The notes beneath the pieces were generated by a model that saw only the letters and a program-made list of their open reading frames with translations, made no database searches and had not been told where the DNA came from. Below, piece after piece: positions 18,019-27,262 of a DNA stretch of 64,000 bases. The translations under genes were made by a program, and so were the position numbers. Source of the DNA: Blastocatellia bacterium (GTDB taxonomy: Bacteria > Acidobacteriota > Blastocatellia > UBA7656 > JADIYM01); the NCBI GenBank assembly GCA_016705245.1, contig JADIYM010000001.1, forward strand, positions 372,001 through 436,000, given 5' to 3'. Numbering within the stretch: the first letter of the stretch is position 1; each line of letters starts with the position of its first letter.

Positions 18019-19425
18019 ATGCTCACCCGGCCTTCTACTGCTCTGCTGACCGCCGCCCTCTTTGCCGGCGGCGTCTGGACGCTGGCGCAGACCAAGCCGG
18101 CGGATCCCCCTGCCGCGAAGCCCGCGGCGGCTCCCCAGGCCAAACCCACCCCCAAACCGGCCCCCCCGAAACCGGGCGTGCCGAGCAAGGGGCCTGCGGT
18201 TCGGTTCCTCCACGAGCATCACTCCGGGCAGGTGCCGGTTCCTGGCAAGAAGGGCGTTACGCGCGAGCTGACCTGCGCCATGTGCCACGCGTCGTCGGTC
18301 GCGCAGCCGGACACGAACAAATACCCGGGTCCGGACCTCATCAAGTATCCCGAAACGGCGAAGCTCGCGATGACCGGCGACAAGGTCAACAAGCTTGGCT
18401 TCCCGAAGTCACATTCCGCGTGCATTGAGTGTCACAGTGAAATCCGGCCTGGGTCGACGAAGATGTGCGGGATGTGCCACCAGTCGATCGCGAAGCTCCG
18501 GGTGTTCCCGAACCCGGACGTCGAGCTGTCGCAGTTCGCCGACCGCTATTCGCACAAGGCGCACAAGGACTACTTCGACGGCAATCCGGAACCGGCGAAG
18601 GTGACCGCTTCGCACCGCGTGACGGACGCATCCTTCACGCCCGTTCGCCTCGCGGCTCCGGTCGCTGCGGTGGAGAAGGGCCTTCGCTGTCTGGAATGTC
18701 ACGTTCCCGAGGCGAAGGGCGCGAAGATGAGACTGCCGCAGCACGATGGCTGTTTCGTGTGCCACGCCAAGACAAAAATCGTTCCCGAGAAGGCCGACAG
18801 CTTCTGGAACAAGTGCACCGGTTGCCACGCGAACATCGAGGCGAACAAGCCGACGATCGACGCGGCATTGAAGCCGCCGAAAGATGCGGCCCACGCCGTC
18901 GCGGCGATGATATTGCCGATCCGTTACGTGATCACTCCGACGGGACCGCGAAATCCGGCGTTCTCGCACGCGAGCCACGCGACGATGAAGCCGGACACCG
19001 GAAAGAGCGCCGGAAAGGCACTCGAGGGCAGGGCATCCTGTCTTTTCTGTCACACTTCGGCGGAGCGCGCGTCGACCCGAATACAGATGACGGCGTTCGC
19101 TGTGAAGAAGACTGATCCGCAGCTCACTCAGCCGCCGGCAACGGCTTGCAACGTCTGCCACGTTCACGCAAAGCAGATGGTGATTGCCGCGCCTGGAAAG
19201 ACGACACAGTGTCTCGTATGCCACACGAAGCAGGATGCGGCCAAACCGGTGCCGGCGAATCACCTTCCTCCGGAGGAGGCCAAGCCGGCTGCCAAGCCAG
19301 CGGAAGCCCCGAAGCCGGCTGCTGCCGACCCGAAGCCCGCAGCGCCTGAGGCCAAGCCTCCGGCAGCGGATCCCGCGCCGAAGCCGCCCGCGGTGTCCCA
19401 TCGCGAAATGCGACTCGTGCCGTAA
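18019..19425 (+). CDS. Periplasmic nonahaem c-type cytochrome
   Basis: A 468-residue exported cytochrome with nine CXXCH haem sites: CAMCH, CIECH, CGMCH, CLECH, CFVCH, CTGCH, CLFCH, CNVCH and CLVCH. The signal peptide (LLTAALFAGGVWTLAQ) is followed by a Pro/Ala/Lys-rich linker, and the C-terminus is a second such linker (about 50 residues), perhaps for wall or membrane spacing. Free histidines such as FLHEHHSGQ and SHASHAT could be distal ligands. It is the first gene of the electron-transfer locus. The organisation fits the cytochrome c3/c7-like multihaem superfamily; redox partner unknown. Confidence 0.93.
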   Translation: MLTRPSTALLTAALFAGGVWTLAQTKPADPPAAKPAAAPQAKPTPKPAPPKPGVPSKGPAVRFLHEHHSGQVPVPGKKGVTRELTCAMCHASSVAQPDTNKYPGPDLIKYPETAKLAMTGDKVNKLGFPKSHSACIECHSEIRPGSTKMCGMCHQSIAKLRVFPNPDVELSQFADRYSHKAHKDYFDGNPEPAKVTASHRVTDASFTPVRLAAPVAAVEKGLRCLECHVPEAKGAKMRLPQHDGCFVCHAKTKIVPEKADSFWNKCTGCHANIEANKPTIDAALKPPKDAAHAVAAMILPIRYVITPTGPRNPAFSHASHATMKPDTGKSAGKALEGRASCLFCHTSAERASTRIQMTAFAVKKTDPQLTQPPATACNVCHVHAKQMVIAAPGKTTQCLVCHTKQDAAKPVPANHLPPEEAKPAAKPAEAPKPAAADPKPAAPEAKPPAADPAPKPPAVSHREMRLVP

Positions 19426-19462
19426 TCAGTCTTCCATCCTCGATCGTCCGGGAACCCACACG

Positions 19463-20361
19463 ATGAGCCGAACTCCCAAACTCTTCGCCGCCGCGCTCCT
19501 GCTGGCCACTGCCGGCTGGCTCGCCATAGGGACCCAGGCACAGTCCGGGGCCCCGCCAGCCACTCCGCCGGGATCCGGGGCGCAGGGGGCAAGGTCTGGG
19601 ACTACAGCAGCTTCGAGCACAAGGAGCACGAGGCAGCGCTGGCTTCGACTGGCCAGACGGCAATCTCATGCGACGTCTGTCACAAGCGAGAGGTCGCTGA
19701 CACGCAACTCTTCTACCCGGGACACGACGCGTGCATTCAGTGCCACGTGACCCAGTTCACGACGACGTCTTTCCAGATCTGCGCGATCTGCCACACCGAC
19801 GTTGCGAAGGACGGCAAGGCGCTCAAGCCGTTCCCGGCCGACCGCACGGAATATGGCGTGCGATTCGACGGCGCCCAGGGCAAGAGCCAGCATCAGGTGC
19901 ACATGGACGTGCCGATGCCTGACGGCTCGAAAGTGACGTGTGTTGTGTGCCACGCAAACCGTGGCGCGAATCAGGCGTTTCCCGCGCACGCGGAGTGCTA
20001 CATCTGCCACACGCCCGGTGCGAATTCCGCCGCGGCGAAGCCCGAGCTGTCGAACTGCGCCGTGTGCCATCCGGGACCGACAGAGCCGAACAGCGAGATG
20101 AAACGCCTGATCGCGACGAGGAAAAACGATGCGCTGCCGTACCGATTCCGGCACATCGACCACACTCGCGCGCTGGGGACCGGCTGCATGGATTGTCATC
20201 GTGTCACGCAGGATATTCATGTCCTGTCGTCGGGCACGAAGGAACACCGCGCGAAGCCGGCGTTCAACTGCTATGAGTGCCATCGGGCGGGCGGGCGCTC
20301 GAAGATCACCGAGACCGGATGCGGAGCCTGCCACGGCATCATGGTGTTCCCGCCGATGTAG
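19463..20361 (+). CDS. Second nonahaem c-type cytochrome, frame broken near 19587
   Basis: The ATG at 19463 starts a clear signal peptide (LFAAALLLATAGWLAIGTQA), but its frame carries no haem motif. From about 19590 the neighbouring frame (-1) encodes the mature protein: KVWDYSSFEHKEHEAALAS, then CDVCH, CIQCH, CAICH, CVVCH, CYICH, CAVCH, CMDCH, CYECH and CGACH. The switch falls at a run of five G (19585-19589), as expected from one missing G. Neither frame alone gives an exported cytochrome. This could be a sequencing error, a recent mutation or a slippery site. The haem count equals that of the gene upstream, suggesting duplication and divergence. Confidence 0.85.
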
Positions 20362-20377
20362 CCGGGCGCTGCCGCGC

Positions 20378-20472
20378 ATCTCCGTGTCTCTGCGGCTCGG
20401 TGTCTCCGCGTGCGTAGCTCTTGTTCAAGAGCTTCGCACACGGAGACACGGAGGCACAGAGACACCGAGGAC
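20378..20472. repeat. Intergenic inverted repeat, family A (copy 5)
   Basis: AGCTCTTG (20416-20423) pairs with CAAGAGCT (20426-20433), flanked by GTCTCCGCGTGCG on the left and CGCACACGGAGACACGGAGG on the right. Confidence 0.8.
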
Positions 20473-20512
20473 TGACATTGCGGCCATCCACGCCCGATAG
20501 GAGGTCTCCAAG

Positions 20513-20542
20513 TTGACATTCTTCAAGATGCACCCCTAGCAT
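20513..20542 (+). promoter_or_regulatory. Candidate promoter of the tetrahaem cytochrome and downstream genes
   Basis: TTGACA (20513-20518, perfect -35) and TAGCAT (20537-20542, four of six) with an 18-base spacer. It would give the structured leader an independent start inside the locus. Confidence 0.5.
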
Positions 20543-20692
20543 GCCGGGAAGGTCGCACCAGCGTCCCCCAAGACCGGACCCAACGAAACAGGCGGAGGCC
20601 ACGCGAACGACGTAGTTCGCGTCGTAGCTCCGCTACCGACATGGCTTCTGCCATTGTCGAGGGCATCACTTCCTAGCCGGAGACCAGACTCG

Positions 20693-21220
20693 ATGAAATT
20701 CAAGGCCGCCTTCTGCGCTTGCACGCTCGTCCTCCTCGTCGGGCTTTCCATTCACTACGCCGTTTCGACGTCGGCATCGGCCCCCGTGCAGGCCAAAACC
20801 GATTATTCGAAGGGCTACCCTCCCAAGGCGCCTGGCGCGTCGCACCTCGACCTCCCGAATCCCATGCCGCTCGGCGACCCCGCAACCAGCGATCAGTGGG
20901 GACTCGACGACAAGTGGGGCATCTCTAACCTCACGCACCAGAACCACACCGAGAAGTACAAGGTCTCGTGCTTCACGTGCCACCACACCAACGGCAAGGA
21001 AAATGCAGCAATCAACGAAGACGTCGAGCGCTGCGTGAACTGCCACAAGGCCGAAGGTGACGAGAAGAACCCGTCCAACGCGGACGGCGAAGAACTGAAC
21101 GTCAAGAACGCTTTCCACATCGGAGTCGCTGGCTGCATCAACTGCCACGAGGCCGAAATGAAGAAGAACCCGAACTCGACGGCTGTGACGTCGTGCGCGG
21201 GTTGTCACAAGGCTAAGTAA
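20693..21220 (+). CDS. Tetrahaem cytochrome c (c3/c7-like)
   Basis: A 175-residue exported cytochrome. The signal peptide (FCACTLVLLVGLSIHYAV) is followed by about 70 residues without haem sites, then four CXXCH motifs: CFTCH (with an extra His, CHH), CVNCH, CINCH and CAGCH. Spacing and size resemble class III/c7 periplasmic electron carriers. A small soluble or membrane-tethered carrier is likely, shuttling electrons between the larger cytochromes encoded around it. The start at 20693 places the signal peptide at the N-terminus. Confidence 0.92.
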   Translation: MKFKAAFCACTLVLLVGLSIHYAVSTSASAPVQAKTDYSKGYPPKAPGASHLDLPNPMPLGDPATSDQWGLDDKWGISNLTHQNHTEKYKVSCFTCHHTNGKENAAINEDVERCVNCHKAEGDEKNPSNADGEELNVKNAFHIGVAGCINCHEAEMKKNPNSTAVTSCAGCHKAK

Positions 21221-21271
21221 GTCCGTCCCGGGGAGCCGCGATCGCGGCGCGGCTCCCGGTTCCGGACGGAC
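21221..21271 (+). terminator. Very strong two-tier hairpin after the tetrahaem cytochrome gene
   Basis: GTCCGTCC (21221-21228) pairs with GGACGGAC (21264-21271), and inside it GGGAGCCGC (21231-21239) pairs with GCGGCTCCC (21249-21257). It starts at the stop codon and ends 22 nt before the resB start. No U-run follows, so it may be an attenuator or an mRNA 3'-end stabiliser rather than a classical terminator. Confidence 0.65.
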
Positions 21272-21293
21272 GATCTGGTAGCATCATGAACCT

Positions 21294-22850
21294 ATGACGA
21301 CGTCCCGAAACCCGGATCTCGAACTCTCTGCTGAAAAACTACCTGCTCCCGTGGCGACCGCGAACAAGCCCGGACTTCTGGACCGGATCCTCAGGCGACT
21401 GAGCTCGGTCCCGTTCGGTATCTCAATGCTGATCCTGCTCATCCTCATGAGCATGACCGGCATGTTGATCATGCAGATCAACGTCGACGGGTTCGACAAG
21501 TACTACGCGTCGCTGACGCCGTCGAAGCAGATCATGTACACGGACCCGATCGTGCGCGTCCTGCGAAACTGGACCGGCGCCGAGCTCCGCGAGCTGAACA
21601 TCCTGTCGCTCGTGGACATCTACAGGTCGTGGACGTTCATCGCGCTTCTGGCGGTCCTCAGCCTGAACATCGTCCTCGCTTCGATTGATCACTTTCCCGG
21701 TGCCTGGCGGTACGTGCGGAAGAAGAAACTTTCGGCGACCCGGCAATACGCCAAGACGCGAGACTTCAACGCCGTCCTTCCCGGCGACGGCGCCGGGGAC
21801 GAAGCTCTGCGCGTGGCAGCCGCGTGTCGATCCGTCGGGATGAAGCCGACGATCACGCACGAAGGCTCTCGCGCAACCGTCTTCGCCGAGCGTAACGGAT
21901 GGAATCGTCTCGGCGCGTATTTCGTCCACGTGGGTCTTCTGACGATCTTCGTGGCCGGGTTCGCGACCGCGAAATTCTCGTTCAATGGCAGCATGACCCT
22001 GCAGCCGGGCGGTGAGTCGGCGACCATACAGGGGCTCGTCTACGATCTCGACAAGGTCAAGGTCGGACAGTTCGCGCTGCCGTTCCTCGTCGAGTGCACC
22101 GACATCCAGCAGACGCTCATCCGCAAGGAAGGATCCCTGGAGGCCAACAACACCGTCGACTGGTTCACACGCATTCGCATAACGGATCAGCAGCTTGGTC
22201 AGACGATGGACGGCGATGTCCACATGAACAAGCCGGTGGACTATCGCGGCTATCGGTTCTTCCAGTCGAGTTACCAACCGGTGGCCAAGGCGCGCGCGGT
22301 GACCCTCGATCTCACGCCAATGGGCGGCCAGACCGAATCGGTCACGTTGATGCGCGGCGAGGTGGCAACCCTGGCCGACGGCACGAAGGTCCGGTTTGCA
22401 GACTTCATGGGAAATTCGAAAGCCGGGCCGGGAGGCGAGGACTACACTGACCCCGTGGCCCGTGTTCAGGTCCTGGCACCGGGCGCAACCGAACCCGCCA
22501 GCGTCGATGTGCGTCCGGCCTCCGCGACCGCCGCCGTCACGGCCTCCGGCCTGCAGGCCGTTCTGACCGATTTCGAGAAGGTGGGCGCCAGCCATACCCT
22601 CTCGGTGCAATACGATCCGGGCGCGTGGATTTTCTACATAGGCTCGGTACTCCTGATCGCGGCGCTCTCTTCGGTTTTCTTCGCGTCGCACCAGCGTGTG
22701 TGGGTTGTCATGGATAGGGATGCCGACGGTCAGCGCAAGCTTTTCGTCGGTGGTCACACGAATCGGAACCGTCCGGCCTTCGGCCGACGATTCGCAGAAC
22801 TCGTTTCGGCACTCGGCGGTCCGACAACGGGTCGTGAGGAGAAGTCATGA
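21294..22850 (+). CDS. resB: ResB-like cytochrome c biogenesis protein (System II)
   Basis: A 518-residue inner-membrane protein. Membrane helices lie near 43-62 (ISMLILLILMSMTGMLIMQI), 105-125 (TFIALLAVLSLNIVLASI), about 207-228 (FVHVGLLTIFVAGFATA) and near the C-terminus (FYIGSVLLIAALSSVFF), with a large periplasmic loop in between; this is the ResB/Ccs1 layout. With CcsA it moves haem to the periplasm and attaches it to CXXCH sites. VDYRGYRFFQSSYQ is a typical ResB signature. Its stop overlaps the ccsA start (ATGA). It serves the cytochromes encoded on both sides. Confidence 0.92.
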   Translation: MTTSRNPDLELSAEKLPAPVATANKPGLLDRILRRLSSVPFGISMLILLILMSMTGMLIMQINVDGFDKYYASLTPSKQIMYTDPIVRVLRNWTGAELRELNILSLVDIYRSWTFIALLAVLSLNIVLASIDHFPGAWRYVRKKKLSATRQYAKTRDFNAVLPGDGAGDEALRVAAACRSVGMKPTITHEGSRATVFAERNGWNRLGAYFVHVGLLTIFVAGFATAKFSFNGSMTLQPGGESATIQGLVYDLDKVKVGQFALPFLVECTDIQQTLIRKEGSLEANNTVDWFTRIRITDQQLGQTMDGDVHMNKPVDYRGYRFFQSSYQPVAKARAVTLDLTPMGGQTESVTLMRGEVATLADGTKVRFADFMGNSKAGPGGEDYTDPVARVQVLAPGATEPASVDVRPASATAAVTASGLQAVLTDFEKVGASHTLSVQYDPGAWIFYIGSVLLIAALSSVFFASHQRVWVVMDRDADGQRKLFVGGHTNRNRPAFGRRFAELVSALGGPTTGREEKS

Positions 22851-24397
22851 GCACCATCAGTCCAGTCGACATCAGGGTCCTTCCGGGCCGTAACCTCGGA
22901 CCAGCTGCGCGCCTGCTCGAATGGGCGCCGGTTGTGGTCCCGATTCTTGCTGCCCTCCTGATCGTCTACGCGCGCCTGCAGTTTGGGGAGACGAAGTTCC
23001 TCTACGACGGATCGCTCATCGTACTTGCGCTGATCTGTTACCTGTTCGCCGCGATCATCGGCCTGATGGAGCTCTACGCGGACCGGCAGGTGCTCGGACG
23101 ATGGGGACTGTGGATGGCTGCTACCGGCCTCGGCTTCAATGCCGCGGCATGGGGTACGCGGTGGATCGCGGCCGGCGACCGGGAAGGCTGGATCCGCTGG
23201 GCTTTCCGCTACGTTCCGTTCGCGAACCTCTACGACCTTTCTATTGCCTTCGCGATGGGAGCGGCGCTTGCCACGGTCGTCATCTGCCGCAAGAAGGAAG
23301 CGCGTGTCGTCATGGGCGTCTCCATGCTCATGGCCGCGCTCATCATTACGCTCGCCATCTTCCTTGGACGCGAGTTCATCGACCTGCCGCCGGTGCTCGA
23401 CAGTTACTGGCGTCCGATACACGTCGGCATAGCCTCGCTCAGCTACGGTGTCGTGCTCGTCTGTTTCAGTATCGCCACGCTCTACCTGATCAAGGACGGG
23501 TTCAAGATTGAAGCGATGGGAGTCTTCGTGGCTCTCACCGGGCTCGGCATCTACACCTTCATCAATCGCGCGGACCTGCTCTTTACGGCGGCCTACGGGA
23601 TGAACGTCATCCTCACCGATCCGGCCAGTGGCCAGCGAGCTCCGCTCCCGCTTCGCGCAACGATGCCCCTTGTCGGACCGTTGATGATCGCCGCGCTCGT
23701 GCTACTCGTCGTCGCGCTCGTCATTCTGGCCCGAGACCTCTACGCCGACCAGACCACGAACCGAAAACACGCGTTCAGAGCCATGGGAGCCTCGTTCCTC
23801 CTGCAGGTGGCTTCGATCGGCGCCATCATCTACCAGATGGGCGCGCTCAAGGGGAATCTCGCGTCCACAATCAACGTCGCCTCGCAGTCTGCTTACCCGA
23901 AGGTGGCCGAGTGGCTCGGTGGCGCTCCGGCGTCGCAGGCGAACCAGTGGCTCGTCGCGAACAACAAGGATCTGACCGTCACCATGAACTCGAATCCGGT
24001 GGAGCTCGGCGCGTTGTTCACGCTCGCCGCGCTGACCGGGCTCGTGCTCATCTTCGCCTTCCGCACCGAACGCGTCGTCGAGCGCCTGCCGGCCCTCGAT
24101 CGACTCGATGACCTCATGTACAAGACCGGTGCGATCTCGTTCATCGGCCTCGCCATGCTCCTAATCACGGGTGCCGTCTGGGCGAACGAATCCTGGGGAC
24201 GCTACTGGGGCTGGGACTCGAAGGAGACCGGAGCGCTCGTTGCGTGGCTGGCGTATGCAGGCTTCCTGCACACTCGCATCGCACACGGATGGACGGGACG
24301 CCGCAGCGCGTATTTCGCGATCGTCGGCTTCCTCCTCGTCATATTCACGTACCTCGGCGTCAGCTACCTGTTGCCGGGACTTCACTCTTACGCTTGA
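22847..24397 (+). CDS. ccsA: CcsA/ResC-like cytochrome c assembly protein (haem handling)
   Basis: A 516-residue polytopic membrane protein (about ten hydrophobic segments). The haem-handling tryptophan-rich motif WGRYWGWDSKE lies near residue 453, followed by HTRIAHGW with conserved histidines. Together with ResB it forms the System II haem-export and ligation complex. It is longer than many CcsA proteins because of extra N-terminal helices. It overlaps resB by 4 nt; the next gene follows after 12 nt, so this is one operon. Confidence 0.93.
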   Translation: MSTISPVDIRVLPGRNLGPAARLLEWAPVVVPILAALLIVYARLQFGETKFLYDGSLIVLALICYLFAAIIGLMELYADRQVLGRWGLWMAATGLGFNAAAWGTRWIAAGDREGWIRWAFRYVPFANLYDLSIAFAMGAALATVVICRKKEARVVMGVSMLMAALIITLAIFLGREFIDLPPVLDSYWRPIHVGIASLSYGVVLVCFSIATLYLIKDGFKIEAMGVFVALTGLGIYTFINRADLLFTAAYGMNVILTDPASGQRAPLPLRATMPLVGPLMIAALVLLVVALVILARDLYADQTTNRKHAFRAMGASFLLQVASIGAIIYQMGALKGNLASTINVASQSAYPKVAEWLGGAPASQANQWLVANNKDLTVTMNSNPVELGALFTLAALTGLVLIFAFRTERVVERLPALDRLDDLMYKTGAISFIGLAMLLITGAVWANESWGRYWGWDSKETGALVAWLAYAGFLHTRIAHGWTGRRSAYFAIVGFLLVIFTYLGVSYLLPGLHSYA

Positions 24398-24409
24398 GGC
24401 CAGGTTCCG

Positions 24410-25462
24410 ATGTCTGACGAGAAAGCTACTCCGCCGTCCACTATCGAGAATGAGCTGTTGCGGGCACGGCTCGAAACGCAGAAGAAGGACAAGCTCGTTC
24501 ACCTGCTCATCGGCCTCGTCGCAGGCCTCGTCGTGGGCTTTTTCGGCGCCAACTGGCTGAACGCCAGCGCCGTTCCCGCAACACAGACGGCTGCTGCGGC
24601 CGGCGCGGCCGCGGACGACCACGAGGGCCACAATCATCCGCCGGGCGAGCACCCGGCGGATGACGCCGGTGCCGCAATGCCCGAGGTTCAGGCTAAGCTG
24701 AAGGCGGCCGACGAGAATCCGACGAACTTCGAGGCGCAGATGGAAGCGGCCGCAATGTTCCATCGCATCAAGAACGACGACCGGGCAGTCTTCTACCTGA
24801 AGCGCGCGCACGAGTTGCGGCCGGACGATTATGACGCGCTCGTAATCCTCGCGAACAAGACGTTCGACGTCGGACTCTACGCCGACGCGAAACCGCTCTA
24901 CGAGAAGGCGCTCTCGATCAAGCCGGACAAGGTGGATGTGCGGACCGATCTCGGGACGACGCTTTTCCAGCTCGGGGATCTCGACAAGGCCATCGAACTG
25001 TTCGAGGGTTCGCTGAAGATGGATCCGAAGCACGAATACACGCTTCAGAACCTCGTCGTGGTGTCGATACAGAAGGGAGACAAGGCGCGGGCTGAGGATG
25101 CGCTCGTGCGGCTCGCCGCCGTCAACGCCAGCAATCCCGCGCTCGGACCCCTTCGGAAGAGCCTCGAAGAGCTCAAGACGACGGGCAAGATCCCGACGCA
25201 CTACGGGGGCCGGGAATCGGTCGCCACGATGCACGCCACCTTCCATGTCTCGCCGGCGCCGTGCACGAAGCCGCTGCGGGGTGGTGGGGTGTCGCGCGCG
25301 CGGGTGCAGGGCTGCCGGGCGCGGGCGGGGCCCGGGCGGGGGGGCCCCCCCGGCTGTCCGCCGACGGGCTTGGCACGCGGCACGGGCGCCGGGGGCGTAC
25401 CTCGGGCCGCATCTTCCTGGCGACGACGCTCGCTGTCTCGGACCTCTGTCGGACGGGATTGA
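24410..25462 (+). CDS. Membrane-anchored TPR protein, abnormal C-terminus
   Basis: Read as 350 residues. An N-terminal amphipathic stretch and TM helix (LVHLLIGLVAGLVVGFFGAN, about 27-46) is followed by a His/Pro/Asp-rich linker (DDHEGHNHPPGEH, possible metal site) and four TPR units (residues about 95-260, for example ALSIKPDKVDVRTDLGTTLF). After PTHYGGR (near 268) the sequence turns into Arg/Gly/Pro-rich residues encoded by an extreme G/C tract with no protein character. The real end is probably near 25210, or a reading-frame break lies there. By position it may be a CcmI/NrfG-like chaperone for apocytochromes. Confidence 0.8.
   Translation: MSDEKATPPSTIENELLRARLETQKKDKLVHLLIGLVAGLVVGFFGANWLNASAVPATQTAAAAGAAADDHEGHNHPPGEHPADDAGAAMPEVQAKLKAADENPTNFEAQMEAAAMFHRIKNDDRAVFYLKRAHELRPDDYDALVILANKTFDVGLYADAKPLYEKALSIKPDKVDVRTDLGTTLFQLGDLDKAIELFEGSLKMDPKHEYTLQNLVVVSIQKGDKARAEDALVRLAAVNASNPALGPLRKSLEELKTTGKIPTHYGGRESVATMHATFHVSPAPCTKPLRGGGVSRARVQGCRARAGPGRGGPPGCPPTGLARGTGAGGVPRAASSWRRRSLSRTSVGRD
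25255..25440. other. Extreme G/C tract with a G7C7 palindrome
   Basis: Nearly uninterrupted G and C, including seven G followed by seven C (25338-25351). It is unlike any other part of the window. It may be a stable terminator-like structure after the TPR gene or a poorly resolved assembly segment. The rest of the interval up to 25620 holds no recognisable gene. Confidence 0.6.
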
Positions 25463-25620
25463 CTCCTCCCACACCATTCGGCTTTGCATGCGGGTGCCGT
25501 GGTATCTCTCCTGCATCTTTCCTGGCACTGACGTTCGTCGCTTCGGTACATCCGAACCGGCTCCTCCACATCCTCACTCGATCGTCCGCTGCTCACCAGC
25601 GCGGAGTATCGGGAGGTTTC

Positions 25621-27262
25621 ATGCCCCAAGAACTTGAGCAACGGCGAGCCGTCCTCGAGGCGATACAGAGCGTCGCCGCCATCAAGGACATCACCGCGCA
25701 GCATGACGGTCACTTCGAACACGAAATCGACCTCGAGGTCATCGTCTACGGCCGAAACTACAACGGCAAGAAGGTCGGTCCGTACGTCCGGCTACTCGTC
25801 TACTCCGATGGCGAAGAGGTCATGCGCGAGGGCGAGTGGGGCGGAAACACCTTCTACGTCGTGGTCGAGGGAAAGGCCGACATCTACGTCATGTCGGACG
25901 GACAGGAGGCGCGCGTCGCCCAATTGTCGGCCGGCGACATCCTCGGTGAGATGTCCATCCTTGCAGGTGTACCGCGGTCCGCGACCGTGCGCGCTCCGGC
26001 GGGCGGGACGGTCAAGATGCTCGAGGTCCAGCGCCCGGCACTGAGACTCCTGCGCAAGCTGCCGAATTTCGGCGAGGCCCTCGATCACTCGTACCGCCAT
26101 CACGGCCGAAGCCAGATCGTCCAGGTCCTCAGCACCGTCGGACAACTCAGTCCCGACATCATCCGGCAGCTCGAAGCGATCTCGCAGTTTCGCGTCTTCG
26201 GCAAGGGCCACGTGCTTTTTCACCCGGGTGAGCCGATCAAGCGCATCTATGTCGTGAAGTCCGGCTGGCTCCGCCTTTCGCCGCAGCAGCAGACCTCGGT
26301 CCTCGTTGCACCCTCCGGTGACGGGAAAGTCGCCTGGGGCGACAGGCCGAAATGGGAGACTCCGTCTCCGGACAGCTACTTCGGTCCGGCGCACGCCTTT
26401 GGACTCGAAGGCGTGGCGGCCGAAGCGAAATGGCAGTACACGGGCGTACTGCTCGGCCGCACCGAACTGCTCGAAGTGTCGATTGCCGAGCTCCGGAACC
26501 ATCCCGAACTGATCAACGTCGTCGGCAACTCGCTTCGGACACTCGGGATCAAGGCCGGCACGGTCAAGCAGGCGACGCCGGCGCCCGTCGCCGCATCGCA
26601 GCGCGAGCTCATCGCCACTGGGGTAGTCGACGGCACCAACCTGCTGCTCATGGACATGGAGCTGTGCGTGCGGTGCGGCAACTGCTCGCTCGCCTGCCAG
26701 CACCAGCACGGCAACTCGCGTCTCCTTCGCCGCGGCATCTCGATTACTCGGCCAACGAAGATCAAGAAGAACGCGCCGATCCAGTTCCTCCTCAATCCTT
26801 CGGTCTGCATGCACTGCAAGGATCCGGAGTGCATGACGGGATGTCCGACCGGTGCCATCAGCCGTTACACGGGCGGGTACGTCGACATCACCAAGGAAAC
26901 CTGCATCGGGTGCGGAGATTGCGCGACGCAGTGTCCATACGATGCGATCTCGCTCATCGCGCGCCGCGGCAAGCCTCCCGCGGCCGAGTCGATGATCAGC
27001 AAGTGGCTCAGCATCGCGCCGCCGCCGGCGCCGCCCTCGGTGGAGGAGGTCGACGACCTGGTTGCCGTCAAGTGCAACCTCTGTTCGAACACGCCGCTCA
27101 ATCCGAAGGGGGCGAAATCGCGCGCCTACAGCTGCGAAGAGAACTGTCCGACCGGAGCGCTCCTGCGCGTCGATCCGGCGGCGTACTTCGAAGAGATCGG
27201 CAACATTCAGGGCGTCGTGTTCCGCGACGAGACACATCGTCTCGAAGCACACCTCACATACC
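25621..27262 (+). CDS. Cyclic-nucleotide-binding domains fused to four ferredoxin-type [4Fe-4S] clusters (N-terminal part of a larger fusion)
   Basis: The start at 25621 is set by the homology and a GGAGG just upstream. Residues about 60-165 form a cNMP-binding fold with phosphate-binding cassette GEMSILAGVPRSATV. A second, weaker copy follows (about 185-300: FRVFGKGHVLFHPGEPIKRI). Residues about 349-530 carry four cysteine sets as in HybA/NrfC-type subunits: CVRCGNCSLAC, CMHCKDPECMTGC, CIGCGDCATQC, and CNLC with CEENC. The frame then continues to 28137 as nonsense; the true continuation is the +1 frame from about 27262, which encodes a membrane domain. As a fusion it would place cNMP sensing directly on an electron-transfer subunit. 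Confidence 0.88.

Larger units (their letters stand above)
20362..20692 (+). other. Gene-free stretch: repeat copy plus a structured leader
   Basis: The 331 nt between two cytochrome genes hold repeat copy 5, a good promoter-like pair and a transcribed leader of about 145 nt with three hairpins. The hairpins are a perfect 8-bp stem (20601-20608 with 20615-20622), a 5-bp stem (GTAGC/GCTAC, about 20624-20636) and a 9-bp bulged stem (about 20637-20659). No coding sequence is evident. Confidence 0.6.

Noticed and set aside
20513..20692. GEMM-type (c-di-GMP/cGAMP) riboswitch before the tetrahaem cytochrome
   Set aside because: Context and hairpins are suggestive, but the conserved GEMM core and tetraloop-receptor sequence could not be aligned on either strand, so it is reported only as a structured leader.
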